In this document: positions 16,464-24,308 of the stretch, piece after piece
How the letters are laid out: each line of letters opens with the position of its first letter
Numbering within the stretch: position 1 is the stretch's first letter
NCBI RefSeq assembly: GCF_013155125.1
Contig: NZ_CP053564.1
Span: 3,665,501 to 3,729,500 of the forward strand
Source: Pseudonocardia broussonetiae
Lineage (GTDB): Bacteria > Actinomycetota > Actinomycetes > Mycobacteriales > Pseudonocardiaceae
Length of the DNA stretch: 64,000 nucleotides
Direction: 5' to 3'
The notes under the pieces: model-generated
Told to the model about the DNA's origin: nothing
What the model saw: only the letters and a program-made list of their open reading frames with translations
Database searches by the model: none
Translations under genes and position numbers: made by a program

Positions 16464-17561
16464 GTGAGCACCGCCGCAACGACCACGCCCGCACTGCTGG
16501 ACACCGTCGCCGAGATCGACGCCGCCTGGATCGGGTCGGTCCTGTCCGCGACCCACCCGGACGTCGCCGTCCGCTCGGTCGCGACGACCCCGATCGGCGC
16601 CGGCAACGTCAGTGACACCGTCCGCGTCACCATCGACTACGCGACGCGGCCCGAGGGCGCGCCCGACGCGGTCGTCGCGAAGTTCCGGCCCAGCGTGCCG
16701 GAGGTGCACGCCCACGGTCTCGGCAGCGGCGCCTACCACCGCGAGATCGGCGCCTACCGCGCCATCGGCGAGCGCGCGGCCTGCCGCATCCCGCACGCCT
16801 TCCACGTCGCCGGCGACGAGACCAACATCAACCTCGTGCTCGAGGACCTCACCTCAGCCGTCCCGGGCAACCAGGTCGCCGGGTGCGGGGCGGCCGAGGC
16901 CGAGGCCGTCCTGACCGAGCTCGCGAACCTGCACGCGGCGTTCGCGCCGGTGGAGGAGGCCACCGCGCCGGAGTGGCCGATCCGGATGGCGGCGGTGGCC
17001 GACTACTGGACCGCGGCCACCCGCACCGGCGTCGCCGCGGCGCTCGAGCGCTACCGCGGGCGGCTGGACGAGGCCGATCTGCAGGTCGTCGCCGCGGCCG
17101 GCCGGATCGTCCGCGACTGGTACCTGCTGCCGCAGTCGCGCCTGACCCTGAGCCACGGCGACCCGCGCGTCGACAACGTGCTGTTCGAGCAGACGCCGGG
17201 CGGCACGCGCGCGGTGCTCATCGACTGGCAGGTCACCGGGCTGCGCAACCCGATGTACGACGTCGGCTACTTCCTCTCGGGCAGCCTCCCCGTCGAGGAG
17301 CGGCGGGCGCACGAGCCCCGGCTGCTCGACCACTACCTGCGCACGTTCGCGCGCACCGGGCCCGCCTATCCCGAGGCCGAGGCGATGGCGGACTACCGCA
17401 CCCAGGTGCTGAGCGGGCTGATGATCACGACCGCGGCGATCGCCGTGCTGCCGGACAACGACGTCGTCAACACGCTGATCGTGGCGCTGCTCGAGCGCAA
17501 CTGCGCGGCGGCGCGCGACTGGGACGCGGTGGCGGCCGTCGACGGGGCGCCGGGCCGGTGA
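16464..17561 (+). CDS. Aminoglycoside phosphotransferase (APH)-fold kinase
   Basis: 365 residues from GTG 16464 with GGAGG upstream. The catalytic loop LSHGDPRVDNVLF (Brenner motif) and the metal-binding LIDWQVTGLRNPMYDVGYFL are clear. The nucleotide-binding start is GAGNVSDTVRV. The family phosphorylates hydroxyls on small molecules. In actinobacteria such proteins often accompany lipid or alcohol catabolism and are not resistance genes. The stop overlaps the next start (GTGA). It is the second phosphotransfer protein in this operon. Confidence 0.85.
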   Translation: MSTAATTTPALLDTVAEIDAAWIGSVLSATHPDVAVRSVATTPIGAGNVSDTVRVTIDYATRPEGAPDAVVAKFRPSVPEVHAHGLGSGAYHREIGAYRAIGERAACRIPHAFHVAGDETNINLVLEDLTSAVPGNQVAGCGAAEAEAVLTELANLHAAFAPVEEATAPEWPIRMAAVADYWTAATRTGVAAALERYRGRLDEADLQVVAAAGRIVRDWYLLPQSRLTLSHGDPRVDNVLFEQTPGGTRAVLIDWQVTGLRNPMYDVGYFLSGSLPVEERRAHEPRLLDHYLRTFARTGPAYPEAEAMADYRTQVLSGLMITTAAIAVLPDNDVVNTLIVALLERNCAAARDWDAVAAVDGAPGR

Positions 17562-18589
17562 CCACCCCCGAGCTGGGCTTCTACACCCTCGGCGGGCACG
17601 TCGAGAACCCGCGGGAGATGCTCGACGAGCTCCGGCTCGCCGAGCGGATCGGGTTCGGCACGGCGTTCCTCTCGGAGCGGTTCAACGTCAAGGAGGCGGC
17701 CTCGCTGAGCGGGGCGGCCGGGGCCGTGACCGAGCGGATGACGATCGCGACCGCCGCGACGAACCACAACACGCGCCACCCCGCCGTCACCGCGGCGTGG
17801 GCGACGACGATGCACCGGCTCACCGGCGGCCGGTTCACCCTCGGCCTCGGTCGCGGCCTGGCCCCGCAGCTGGAGGCGTTCGGGCTGCCGCCGGTCACGA
17901 CGGCCCAGCTCGAGGACTTCATCGGCCTCATGCGACGGCTGTGGCGCGGCGAGACCGTGACCGGCCACGACGGCCCCGCCGGCCGCTACCCGAAGCTCCG
18001 ACTGGACCCCTCCTTCGACGAGGACATCCCGATCGGCCTCACCGCGTTCGGGCCGGCGACCCTCGCGCTGGCCGGGCGCGCCGCCGACGTCGTCGTGCTG
18101 CACACCTACTTCGCCGACGAGACGGTCGTGCGCTGCGTCGAGCGGGTGCGGCGGGCGGCGGAGCAGGCCGGGCGCGACCCGGCGTCGGTGCGGGTCTGGT
18201 CGTGCTTCGCCACCGTGCCCGACCCGGTGCCGGAGGAGGTGCGGCTGCGCAGGACCGTCGCCCGGCTCGCCACCTACCTGCAGGTGTACGGCGACCTCCT
18301 GGTCCGCACCAACGCGTGGGACCCGTCGGCGCTGGAGCGCTTCCGCGCCGACCCGGTCGTCGCCGGCCTCACCGGCTGGGCCGACGCGGTGGCCACGCGC
18401 GAGGAGATCGAGCACATCGCCGGGGTGCTGCCCGACGAGTGGCTGTCCGCCGCCGCCACGGGCTCGCCCGAGGAGTGCGCGAAGCGCGTGCGCGCGCAGT
18501 TCGACCTCGGCGTCGACGGCGTCATCCTGCACTGCTCGACGCCCGCCGAGCTGGAGCCGGTGGTCGCGGCCTACGCGGCGGGGGCCTGA
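17558..18589 (+). CDS. LLM-class (luciferase-like) flavin/F420-dependent oxidoreductase
   Basis: 343 residues starting with GTG in the preceding stop. TIM-barrel LLM features are LGFYTLGGHVENP at the N-terminus, AERIGFGTAFLSERF, TAATNHNTRHPAVTAAWATTMHRL and RFTLGLGRGLAPQLEAFG. The form resembles the F420-dependent subfamily common in mycobacteria and relatives. It probably transfers hydride to or from an organic substrate. There is no evidence for a monooxygenase partner reductase nearby. Confidence 0.85.
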   Translation: MTTPELGFYTLGGHVENPREMLDELRLAERIGFGTAFLSERFNVKEAASLSGAAGAVTERMTIATAATNHNTRHPAVTAAWATTMHRLTGGRFTLGLGRGLAPQLEAFGLPPVTTAQLEDFIGLMRRLWRGETVTGHDGPAGRYPKLRLDPSFDEDIPIGLTAFGPATLALAGRAADVVVLHTYFADETVVRCVERVRRAAEQAGRDPASVRVWSCFATVPDPVPEEVRLRRTVARLATYLQVYGDLLVRTNAWDPSALERFRADPVVAGLTGWADAVATREEIEHIAGVLPDEWLSAAATGSPEECAKRVRAQFDLGVDGVILHCSTPAELEPVVAAYAAGA

Positions 18590-18646
18590 CGGCCCGGCGC
18601 CGGCCACCCGGGTGGCACGCTGCAGCCAGCCGACCCAGGAGGATCC

Positions 18647-18949
18647 GTGGCCCTGTTCGCCCTGACCTACCGCTACATCGACGACCCCGACGCCGTCGCC
18701 GCCCACCGTCCCGTCCACCGCGAGTACCTCGACGGCCTGGTCGGGACGGGGGAGCTGGTGGTGGCGGGGCGCCTGGGCGAGCCCGGCCCGGCGGGCGGCC
18801 TGCTCGTGTTCGACGTGCCCTCCGCCGAGCGGGTGCACGAGCTCGCCGACGCCGACCCGTTCTGCGTGCAGGGGGTGGTGGCGGAGCGGACGGTGCAGAG
18901 CTGGCCGGTGACGATCGGGGCCGAGCGGCTGGAGCCGCGGGAGCGGTAG
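18647..18949 (+). CDS. YciI family protein
   Basis: A 100-residue YciI-like protein from GTG 18647 with AGGAGG upstream. It contains the YciI pattern FALTYRYIDDPDAVAAHRPVHREYL at the N-terminus (histidines included), GELVVAGRLGEP, and VHELADADPFCVQGVV near residue 75. The ferredoxin-like fold is related to muconolactone isomerase-type dehalogenases, but function is undefined for most members. It may be the last gene of the operon. Confidence 0.85.
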   Translation: MALFALTYRYIDDPDAVAAHRPVHREYLDGLVGTGELVVAGRLGEPGPAGGLLVFDVPSAERVHELADADPFCVQGVVAERTVQSWPVTIGAERLEPRER

Positions 18950-19020
18950 CGGCGGGCGCGGTCCCCGGAGGGGGCCCGCCGACCGCGCCCACCGGCCTCG
19001 CCCGCCGACGGGAGCCCCAC

Positions 19021-19057
19021 CCCGCGAGTCGGGGTCTCGTTGCGAGCGTGTCGGGGT
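19021..19057 (+). repeat. 37-bp GC-rich repeat, copy R1
   Basis: Matches the copies at 20615-20651 (direct) and 21019-21055 (inverted) over 37 positions, with a single A/T difference near the end. The core is GAGTCGGGGTCTCGTTGCGA. It lies in the 409-base gene-free stretch 18950-19358, upstream of the IS110 element. The flanking sequence shows degenerate repeats of the same GAGTCGGGG word. Confidence 0.85.
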
Positions 19058-19129
19058 GACGTGGACTCGGGGCGTCGTGGAGGCGGGGTGCCGTGTTGCC
19101 GGGTTGCGGGTGACCCTCACGACCGGGGC

Positions 19130-19358
19130 GCCACCACCCCCGTTACCTTCTTGATCAAGCCCGATGAGGGCTTGCAGGCCACCGGTCACGGCATGACTTG
19201 TCGCCCCTGTCGTCGATGATCTGGGGGGTGTTGTCACCGTGGTCGGAGGGCGCCAACGACCGCTGATAGAGACCTGACCCGCTCGCGTGGTCTGCTCGTA
19301 ACGTGGCTGCCGGCGCGGGTGCCCGGGTCGGCCTGCCCCAGCGGCTAAGGAGGCGTCG
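19130..19358 (+). ncRNA. Candidate bridge-RNA region of the IS110 element
   Basis: IS110-group elements encode a structured bridge RNA in the non-coding end upstream of the transposase. This stretch lacks a convincing ORF. It contains a perfect 7-bp hairpin (19156-19162 / 19168-19174, loop GATGA) and ends at the AAGGAGG ribosome-binding site. The position matches the known arrangement. No covariance model could be run, so the RNA limits and its target and donor loops are unknown. Confidence 0.4.
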
Positions 19359-20595
19359 TTGTCGAAGTCCGACAAGATCCCCGAGCACGACTTCACCGTG
19401 TTCTGTGGGCTCGACGTAGGCAAATCGGTGCACCACGCCTGCGCGCTGGACCCGACCGGGCAGCGGCTGCACGACAAGCCGCTGCCCAACGACGAGACCG
19501 CGCTGGCCGAAATCTTCCAGCAGCTGTCCGTGCACGGACGGGTGCTGGTGGTCGTCGATCAGCCCGCCTCGATCGGTGCCCTGGCCGTCGCGGTCGCCCG
19601 GTCACTGGGGATCGAGGTCGCCTACCTGCCCGGGTTGGCGATGCGCCGCATCGCCGACCTGCACCCCAGACAGGGCAAGACCGACGCCCGTGACGCCTAC
19701 GTCATCGCCGACGCAGCCCGCACCATGCCCCACACCCTGCGCCGGGTCGGCACCGACGACGAGATCCTCGCCGAACTCACCGTGCTCGCCGGCTACGACG
19801 ACGACCTCGCCGCTCAGTCCACCCGGCTCATCAACCGCCTGCGCGACGCCCTGCTGCACGTCCATCCCGCGCTGGAACGCCTGCTCGGACCCCGTATGGA
19901 CCGCGGCGGGGGTACTCGACCTGCTCGCCGCCGCCCCCACACCCGACGCGCTGCGCCAGCTCGGCGAGGACGGCATCACCGCCGCGATGCGCCCTCGCTC
20001 GCCGCGGCTGGCCAAGACCCTGCCCGCGCAGATCCTCGCCGCGCTCGACGCCCAGACCGTCGTCGTCCCCGGCACCACCGCGTTCGGCCGCGTCATCGTC
20101 GGCGTCGCCACCCAACTGCGGGAGGTCCGCGCCGAGCGCGACACATTGGCCGCCGAGCTCGAGTCCCGCCTGGAGGCCCACCCTCTTGCCGAGGTCCTGA
20201 TCTCGATGCCCGGCCTCGGGTTCAGGACCGCCCTCAAGATCCTCACCATCGTCGGGGACGGCGCCGCGTTCCCCACCGCCGGGCACCTCGCCGCCTACGC
20301 CGGCCTCGCTCCCGTCACCCGCAGATCCGGGACCTCGATCAAGGGCGAGACCCGCTCCCAGCGCGGGAACCACGCCCTGAAGTCCGCGCTGTTCTTGTCG
20401 GCGTTCGCCAGCCTCGCCGACCCGACAAGCCGCGCCTACTACGACCGCAAACGAGCCCAAGGCAAGCGGCACAACGCCGCATTGATCTGCCTCGCCCGCC
20501 GCCGCACCGACGTCATCTACGCCATGCTCCGCGACCGCACGCCCTACGCACCGCCAACGTCCTCGGAGCCTCGCCCGGCGCCCGCCGCCGCTTGA
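19359..20595 (+). pseudogene. IS110-family transposase, frameshifted
   Basis: TTG 19359 follows AAGGAGG. The first part (FCGLDVGKSVHHACALD, VVVDQPAS, KTDARDAYVIADAART) is the DEDD/RuvC-like domain. Near 19890, at a CCCC run, the coding frame changes. The second part (VWTAAGVLDLLAAAPTPDAL onward) continues in another frame with the C-terminal Tnp domain (LISMPGLGFRTALKILTIVG, YAGLAPVTRRSGTSIKG). One extra C would explain the shift. IS110 transposases are normally a single ORF of about 400 residues, so a disabling mutation is likelier than programmed frameshifting. Confidence 0.8.
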
Positions 20596-20614
20596 CAACC
20601 CCATAGAGACACCC

Positions 20615-21055
20615 CCCGCGAGTCGGGGTCTCGTTGCGAGCGAGTCGGGGTCTGGTTGCGCGCGAGTCCGGCGCCGGCGCCGCTCAGCACCGGCTCCGTG
20701 CGCGACACACCGGCTGCGACCGGTGTGCGAAGTACGGAACCGGTGTGTCGACCGCGGCCACCGTGGACCGCGCGCTGTCGGCCGACGGGGTCGCGAGCTG
20801 CGCTCCTGGTGGCGTCCTGCGCGCGGCCGGACGTGCGCAGCTCGCCACAGGGTGTGCGAGACCGCCTCGCTCGGCCCGCCGCCTGCCGCCGCACACCGGT
20901 TCCGCGCCCGGCACACCGGTTGCAGTTGGTGCGTGGCGCACGAGACCGGTGCGTCGGGAACGGCGCGCGGCTTCCACCCGACTCGTACGTGATGAGGCCG
21001 CGACGCGTGCACCACCACACCCCGACTCGCTCGCAACGAGACCCCGACTCGCGGG
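20615..21055. repeat. About 440-bp imperfect palindrome with perfect 37-bp ends (R2/R3)
   Basis: R2 (20615-20651) and R3 (21019-21055) are perfect inverted copies. Inside, three further pairs match in order around one centre near 20819: ACCGGTGTGC 20719-20728 with 20911-20920, CGGAACCGGTGTG 20735-20747 with 20892-20904, and GCGAGCTGCGC 20793-20803 with 20835-20845. No credible gene lies inside. The layout fits a MITE-like element or long hairpin. With the flanking sequence it fills most of the gene-free 20596-21393 stretch. Confidence 0.8.
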
Positions 21056-21224
21056 GAGAAGTGGCCGAGCGCCCCACTCCTGACACTGCGGGGGCTGCCC
21101 GCTTGCCGGCGCCGGCATCTCGTCGGCCTGAGGCTCGGCCGCCCCGGAGGCTCGCTGGCCCCCGAGTCACGCCCGGCCCCGAGGCTCGCGCGCCCCGAGG
21201 CTCGCGCGCTTCGAGTCCCGCTCG

Positions 21225-21310
21225 CCCGGAGGCTCACCGCCCGGGGTTCACCGCCCGGGGCTCACCGCCCGGAGGCTCACTGCCCCGAGGCTCACCCGCC
21301 CCGAGGCCGC
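21225..21310 (+). repeat. Short tandem repeats of about 14 bp
   Basis: About six degenerate units of the form CCCGGAGGCTCACCG follow each other, for example CCCGGGGTTCACCG and CCCGGGGCTCACCG. More degenerate GAGGCTCG words extend left to about 21120. The run is non-coding and may be slipped-strand derived or a protein-binding array. Confidence 0.6.
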
Positions 21311-21332
21311 GCCACCCGCCGGTGATCGTCGT

Positions 21333-21375
21333 CTGGGAAGCGAATGCGACGCCTCCCGCCGCTTTCGCTTCCCAG
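21333..21375. repeat. Hairpin downstream of the leftward Rieske gene
   Basis: Perfect 12-bp inverted repeat CTGGGAAGCGAA (21333-21344) / TTCGCTTCCCAG (21364-21375), loop 19 bases. It is flanked on both sides by GGTGATC. It lies 18 bases beyond the stop of the leftward gene ending at 21394, a position suited to transcription termination. Confidence 0.55.
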
Positions 21376-21393
21376 GCGGTGATCATGGGGGCG

Positions 21394-21765
21394 TCAGCGC
21401 TGGACCGTGATCCTCCCCGCCGTCCGCACCACCCGCCCCACGCGCAAGGCCAGGTGCTTGGCGTAGCCCAGCACCAGGGCGCTGTAGCCGGGGGTGGGGC
21501 CGCGGTAGAACAGGAAGCCGCGGGGGCCGTCGACCATCCGGCCGGTCCGCACGTCGTAGCGGCTGGCGTGCCAGGGGCAGACCAGGCAGCCGTCGGCGTC
21601 GACGGTGCCCTTGCTCAGGTCGGCGAGCTGGTGGCGGCAGCGCCGCGACACCGCGAAGTCCTCGCCCCTGCTCGTCCCCACCGCCCACTGGCCGACGCGG
21701 CGGACGGTGCCGGGCGGGGTCGGGACGTCGGGGATGGAGGTGTCGGAGAGGGATGCGTCGGTCAC
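21394..21765 (-). CDS. Rieske [2Fe-2S] domain protein
   Basis: 123 residues from GTG 21765, which has GGAGG upstream. The single Rieske domain has C-x-H (RRCRHQLADL) and C-x2-H (CLVCPWHASRYD) near residues 53 and 73. The C-terminal FLFYRGPTPGY and a hydrophobic tail follow. It is a ferredoxin-like electron carrier. It is the most distal gene of the leftward paaK side, 92 bases from the deacetylase. Its redox partner is not evident; the PaaABCE epoxidase has its own reductase. Confidence 0.85.
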   Translation of the reverse strand: MTDASLSDTSIPDVPTPPGTVRRVGQWAVGTSRGEDFAVSRRCRHQLADLSKGTVDADGCLVCPWHASRYDVRTGRMVDGPRGFLFYRGPTPGYSALVLGYAKHLALRVGRVVRTAGRITVQR

Positions 21766-21857
21766 GGTGCCTCCGGAGGAGTGGTGGGCGGCCGGTCCGG
21801 GCTTACCCGCAGACCGGCCGGCCACACCACTCCGCCAGCCACACCACCCCAGGGGCG

Positions 21858-22973
21858 TCAGGCCCGCGCGATGTCGCCCACGAACGCGGCCACGCGGTCG
21901 ACGAGCTCCTTCTGGTGGGGCTCCAGGTCGTGCCCGCCCATCCCGCCGACGACGGGCAGCAGGCCGTCGTCCATCACGTGCACCCCGGCGAGCGTCTCGA
22001 TCGTGGCAAGGCCGCAGAACGGCACGTAGACCGGGCTGTACCCGCCCTCCTGCACGAGCACCAGCCGCCCGCCGGCCGAGCGCGCCGCGGCCTCCATGAC
22101 GGTCTCGGTCAGCGTGATGAACCCGCGCGTCGTGACGAGCTGGCGGGCCAGCGGGTCCATCGCGTTGGGGTCGAAGCCCGAGGCGACGATGATCAGCTCG
22201 GGCGCGAACGCCTCCAGCGCCGGCCCGATCACGGTGCGCGCCGCGTACTGGTACGCGCCGTCGCCGCAGCCGACCGGCATCGGGATGTTGACGTTGTAGT
22301 GCTCGCCCGCGGCCGTGCCGCGCTCCTCGACCAGGCCGGAGTTGGGCGGGAAGCAGCGGTCCTGGTGCAGCGAGATCGTCAGCACCGACGGGTCCTCGGC
22401 GAAGATCGCCTGGGCGCCGTTGCCGTGGTGCACGTCCCAGTCGACGATCGCGATCCGCTCGATCCCGAGCACCGCCTGCGCGTGCTTCGCCGCGATCGCG
22501 ACGTTGTTGAAGATGCAGAACCCGAGCCCGGTCTCGGGCAGGGCGTGGTGCCCGGCCGGGTTGACGAGCGCGTAGCCGTTGTCGACGGTGCCAGCGACGA
22601 CGGCCTCGGTCATCGCGATCGCGCTGCCCGCCCCGAGCGCGGCGATGCGGTAGGCGCCCTTGCCGAAGGGCGAGATGCCGTCGCCCGCGTCGCCGCCCTT
22701 GGGCTGCGCGCTCTCCCGCACGATCCGCTCGACGTGCTCCGGGGTGTGGACCCGCGTGAGCTCCTCGACGGACGCGGTGCGCGGCGCGATCCGCGTGAGG
22801 TGGTCGACGAGCCCGGACACGCAGATCAGCTCGTGCATCCGGCGCTTCGTGTCCGGGTGCGCGACGTGGTGGGAGATGGGCTGGTGGCCGAGGTCGGGGT
22901 CGGCCGGGAACAGCGTGCCGCTGCCCGTGTCGTGCCAGCCGAAGATCTCGTCCCACAGGTAGCCGGTGGTCAT
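21858..22973 (-). CDS. Class II histone-deacetylase-like hydrolase
   Basis: A 371-residue arginase-fold amidohydrolase. It contains the active-site HHALPETGLGFCIFNNVAIAA, the zinc-ligand motif IVDWDVHHGNGAQ (Asp-x-His), SLHQD, and VASGFDPNAMDPLARQ (second Asp ligand). Bacterial relatives deacetylate acetylpolyamines or acetyl-lysine (acetoin-utilisation type). It sits between paaK and a Rieske gene in one direction, 10 bases after paaK, so co-transcription with phenylacetate genes is likely. A role in reversing lysine acetylation of the CoA ligase is an attractive but untested idea. Confidence 0.85.
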   Translation of the reverse strand: MTTGYLWDEIFGWHDTGSGTLFPADPDLGHQPISHHVAHPDTKRRMHELICVSGLVDHLTRIAPRTASVEELTRVHTPEHVERIVRESAQPKGGDAGDGISPFGKGAYRIAALGAGSAIAMTEAVVAGTVDNGYALVNPAGHHALPETGLGFCIFNNVAIAAKHAQAVLGIERIAIVDWDVHHGNGAQAIFAEDPSVLTISLHQDRCFPPNSGLVEERGTAAGEHYNVNIPMPVGCGDGAYQYAARTVIGPALEAFAPELIIVASGFDPNAMDPLARQLVTTRGFITLTETVMEAAARSAGGRLVLVQEGGYSPVYVPFCGLATIETLAGVHVMDDGLLPVVGGMGGHDLEPHQKELVDRVAAFVGDIARA

Positions 22974-22982
22974 CGGGCTCCT

Positions 22983-24308
22983 CTACGTCGTGCGGCGGTC
23001 GCGGATGCGCTGCAGCTTGCCGACCGAGCGCTCCAGCGAGTCGGGCTCGACGACCTCGCAGGTGACGCTGACGCCGATGCCGTCCTTGACCGCCTTCACC
23101 AGCTCGGCGGCCGCGGCCGCGCGGCGCTCCGGCGTGGTGTCGTGGCGGGCCTCGACGCGCACCGACAAGGCGTCGAGCCGGCCCTGCGTCGTCAGCTCGA
23201 GCTGGAAGTGCGGCGCGAACCCCGGCGTGCGCAGGACGATCTCCTCGATCTGCGTGGGGAACAGGTTGACCCCGCGCAGGATGATCATGTCGTCGCTGCG
23301 GCCGGTGATCTTCTGCATCCGCCGCATCGCGGGGCGGGCGGTGCCGGGGAGCAGGCGGGTGAGGTCGCGGGTGCGGTACCGGATGATCGGCAGCGCCTCC
23401 TTGGTGAGCGAGGTGAACAGCAGCTCGCCCTCCTCGCCGTCGGCGAGCGGCGTGGCGTCGAGCGGGTCGACGACCTCGGGGAGGAAGTGGTCCTCCCACA
23501 CGTGCAGCCCGTCCTTGGTCTCGACGCACTCCTGCGAGACGCCCGGGCCCATCACCTCCGACAGCCCGTAGATGTCGACCGCGTGGATGTCCATGCGCTC
23601 CTCGATCTCCAGGCGCATCTGCTCGGTCCACGGCTCGGCCCCGAACACCCCGACCTTGAGCGACGACGAGCGCGGGTCGATGCCCTGGCGCTCGAACTCG
23701 TCGATGATCGTGAGCAGGTAGGACGGCGTCACCATGATGACGTCGGGCTCGAAGTCGGTGATCAGCTGGACCTGGCGCGGGGTCATGCCGCCGGAGATCG
23801 GGATGGCCGTGGCGCCCAGCTTCTCGATGCCGTAGTGCGCGCCGAGGCCGCCGGTGAACAGGCCGTAGCCGTAGGCGTTGTGCACCTTCTGCCCCGGACG
23901 GGCGCCCGCCGCGCGCAGGGACCGGGCGATGAGGTCGGACCAGCGGTCGATGTCGCCCTCGGTGTAGCCGACGACCGTGGGCTTGCCCGTGGTGCCCGAC
24001 GACGCGTGCACCCGGCGGACGTCGGCCTGCGGCACCGCGAACATCCCGAACGGGTAGTTGTCGCGCAGGTCGGCCTTGCTCGTGGTCGGGAACTTCGCGA
24101 TGTCGCCGAGCTCGCGGCAGTCGTCGGGGTGCACGCCGTGCGCGTCGAAGGCGTGGCGGTAGTGCGCCACGTTCTCGTAGGCGTGGCGCAGCGTCCACTG
24201 CAGCCGGCCGAGCTGCAGCGCGCGCAGCTCGTCGACCGACATCCGCTCGGCCGGGTCGAGGGTGTCGGGGGCCGGGGCGTCGCCGAGCCGGCGGGCGGTG
24301 GTGGTCAT
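22983..24308 (-). CDS. paaK: Phenylacetate-CoA ligase
   Basis: A 441-residue PaaK-type adenylate-forming ligase. VHASSGTTGKPTVVGYT is the ATP-binding loop at about residue 95, and NAYGYGLFTGGLGAHYG and DIYGLSEVMGPGV follow. The C-terminal ITGRSDDMIILRGVNLFPTQIE region is also canonical. Length is normal for the family. It converts phenylacetate, ATP and CoA to phenylacetyl-CoA, the first step of the pathway. Its start overlaps the paaZ stop by four bases. Confidence 0.95.
   Translation of the reverse strand: MTTTARRLGDAPAPDTLDPAERMSVDELRALQLGRLQWTLRHAYENVAHYRHAFDAHGVHPDDCRELGDIAKFPTTSKADLRDNYPFGMFAVPQADVRRVHASSGTTGKPTVVGYTEGDIDRWSDLIARSLRAAGARPGQKVHNAYGYGLFTGGLGAHYGIEKLGATAIPISGGMTPRQVQLITDFEPDVIMVTPSYLLTIIDEFERQGIDPRSSSLKVGVFGAEPWTEQMRLEIEERMDIHAVDIYGLSEVMGPGVSQECVETKDGLHVWEDHFLPEVVDPLDATPLADGEEGELLFTSLTKEALPIIRYRTRDLTRLLPGTARPAMRRMQKITGRSDDMIILRGVNLFPTQIEEIVLRTPGFAPHFQLELTTQGRLDALSVRVEARHDTTPERRAAAAAELVKAVKDGIGVSVTCEVVEPDSLERSVGKLQRIRDRRTT

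Larger units (their letters stand above)
19058..20614 (+). mobile_element. IS110-family insertion sequence (approximate limits)
   Basis: The region between repeats R1 and R2 holds an IS110-type transposase with a long 5' non-coding region. IS110 elements have no terminal inverted repeats, so exact ends cannot be set from sequence alone. The word ATAGAGAC occurs at 19266-19273 and again at 20603-20610 just after the transposase. It could mark shared core or end sequence or be chance. The transposase is frameshifted, so this copy is probably inactive on its own. Confidence 0.65.

Noticed and set aside
16883..17557. N-terminal extension of the F420-type oxidoreductase
   Set aside because: The frame is open upstream, but GTG 17558 overlaps the kinase stop and gives the normal family N-terminus.
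20634..21237. Several overlapping open frames on both strands in the repeat region
   Set aside because: They translate the palindrome and tandem repeats (for example the repeated word RSQRDPDSRG) and lack ribosome-binding sites and domains.
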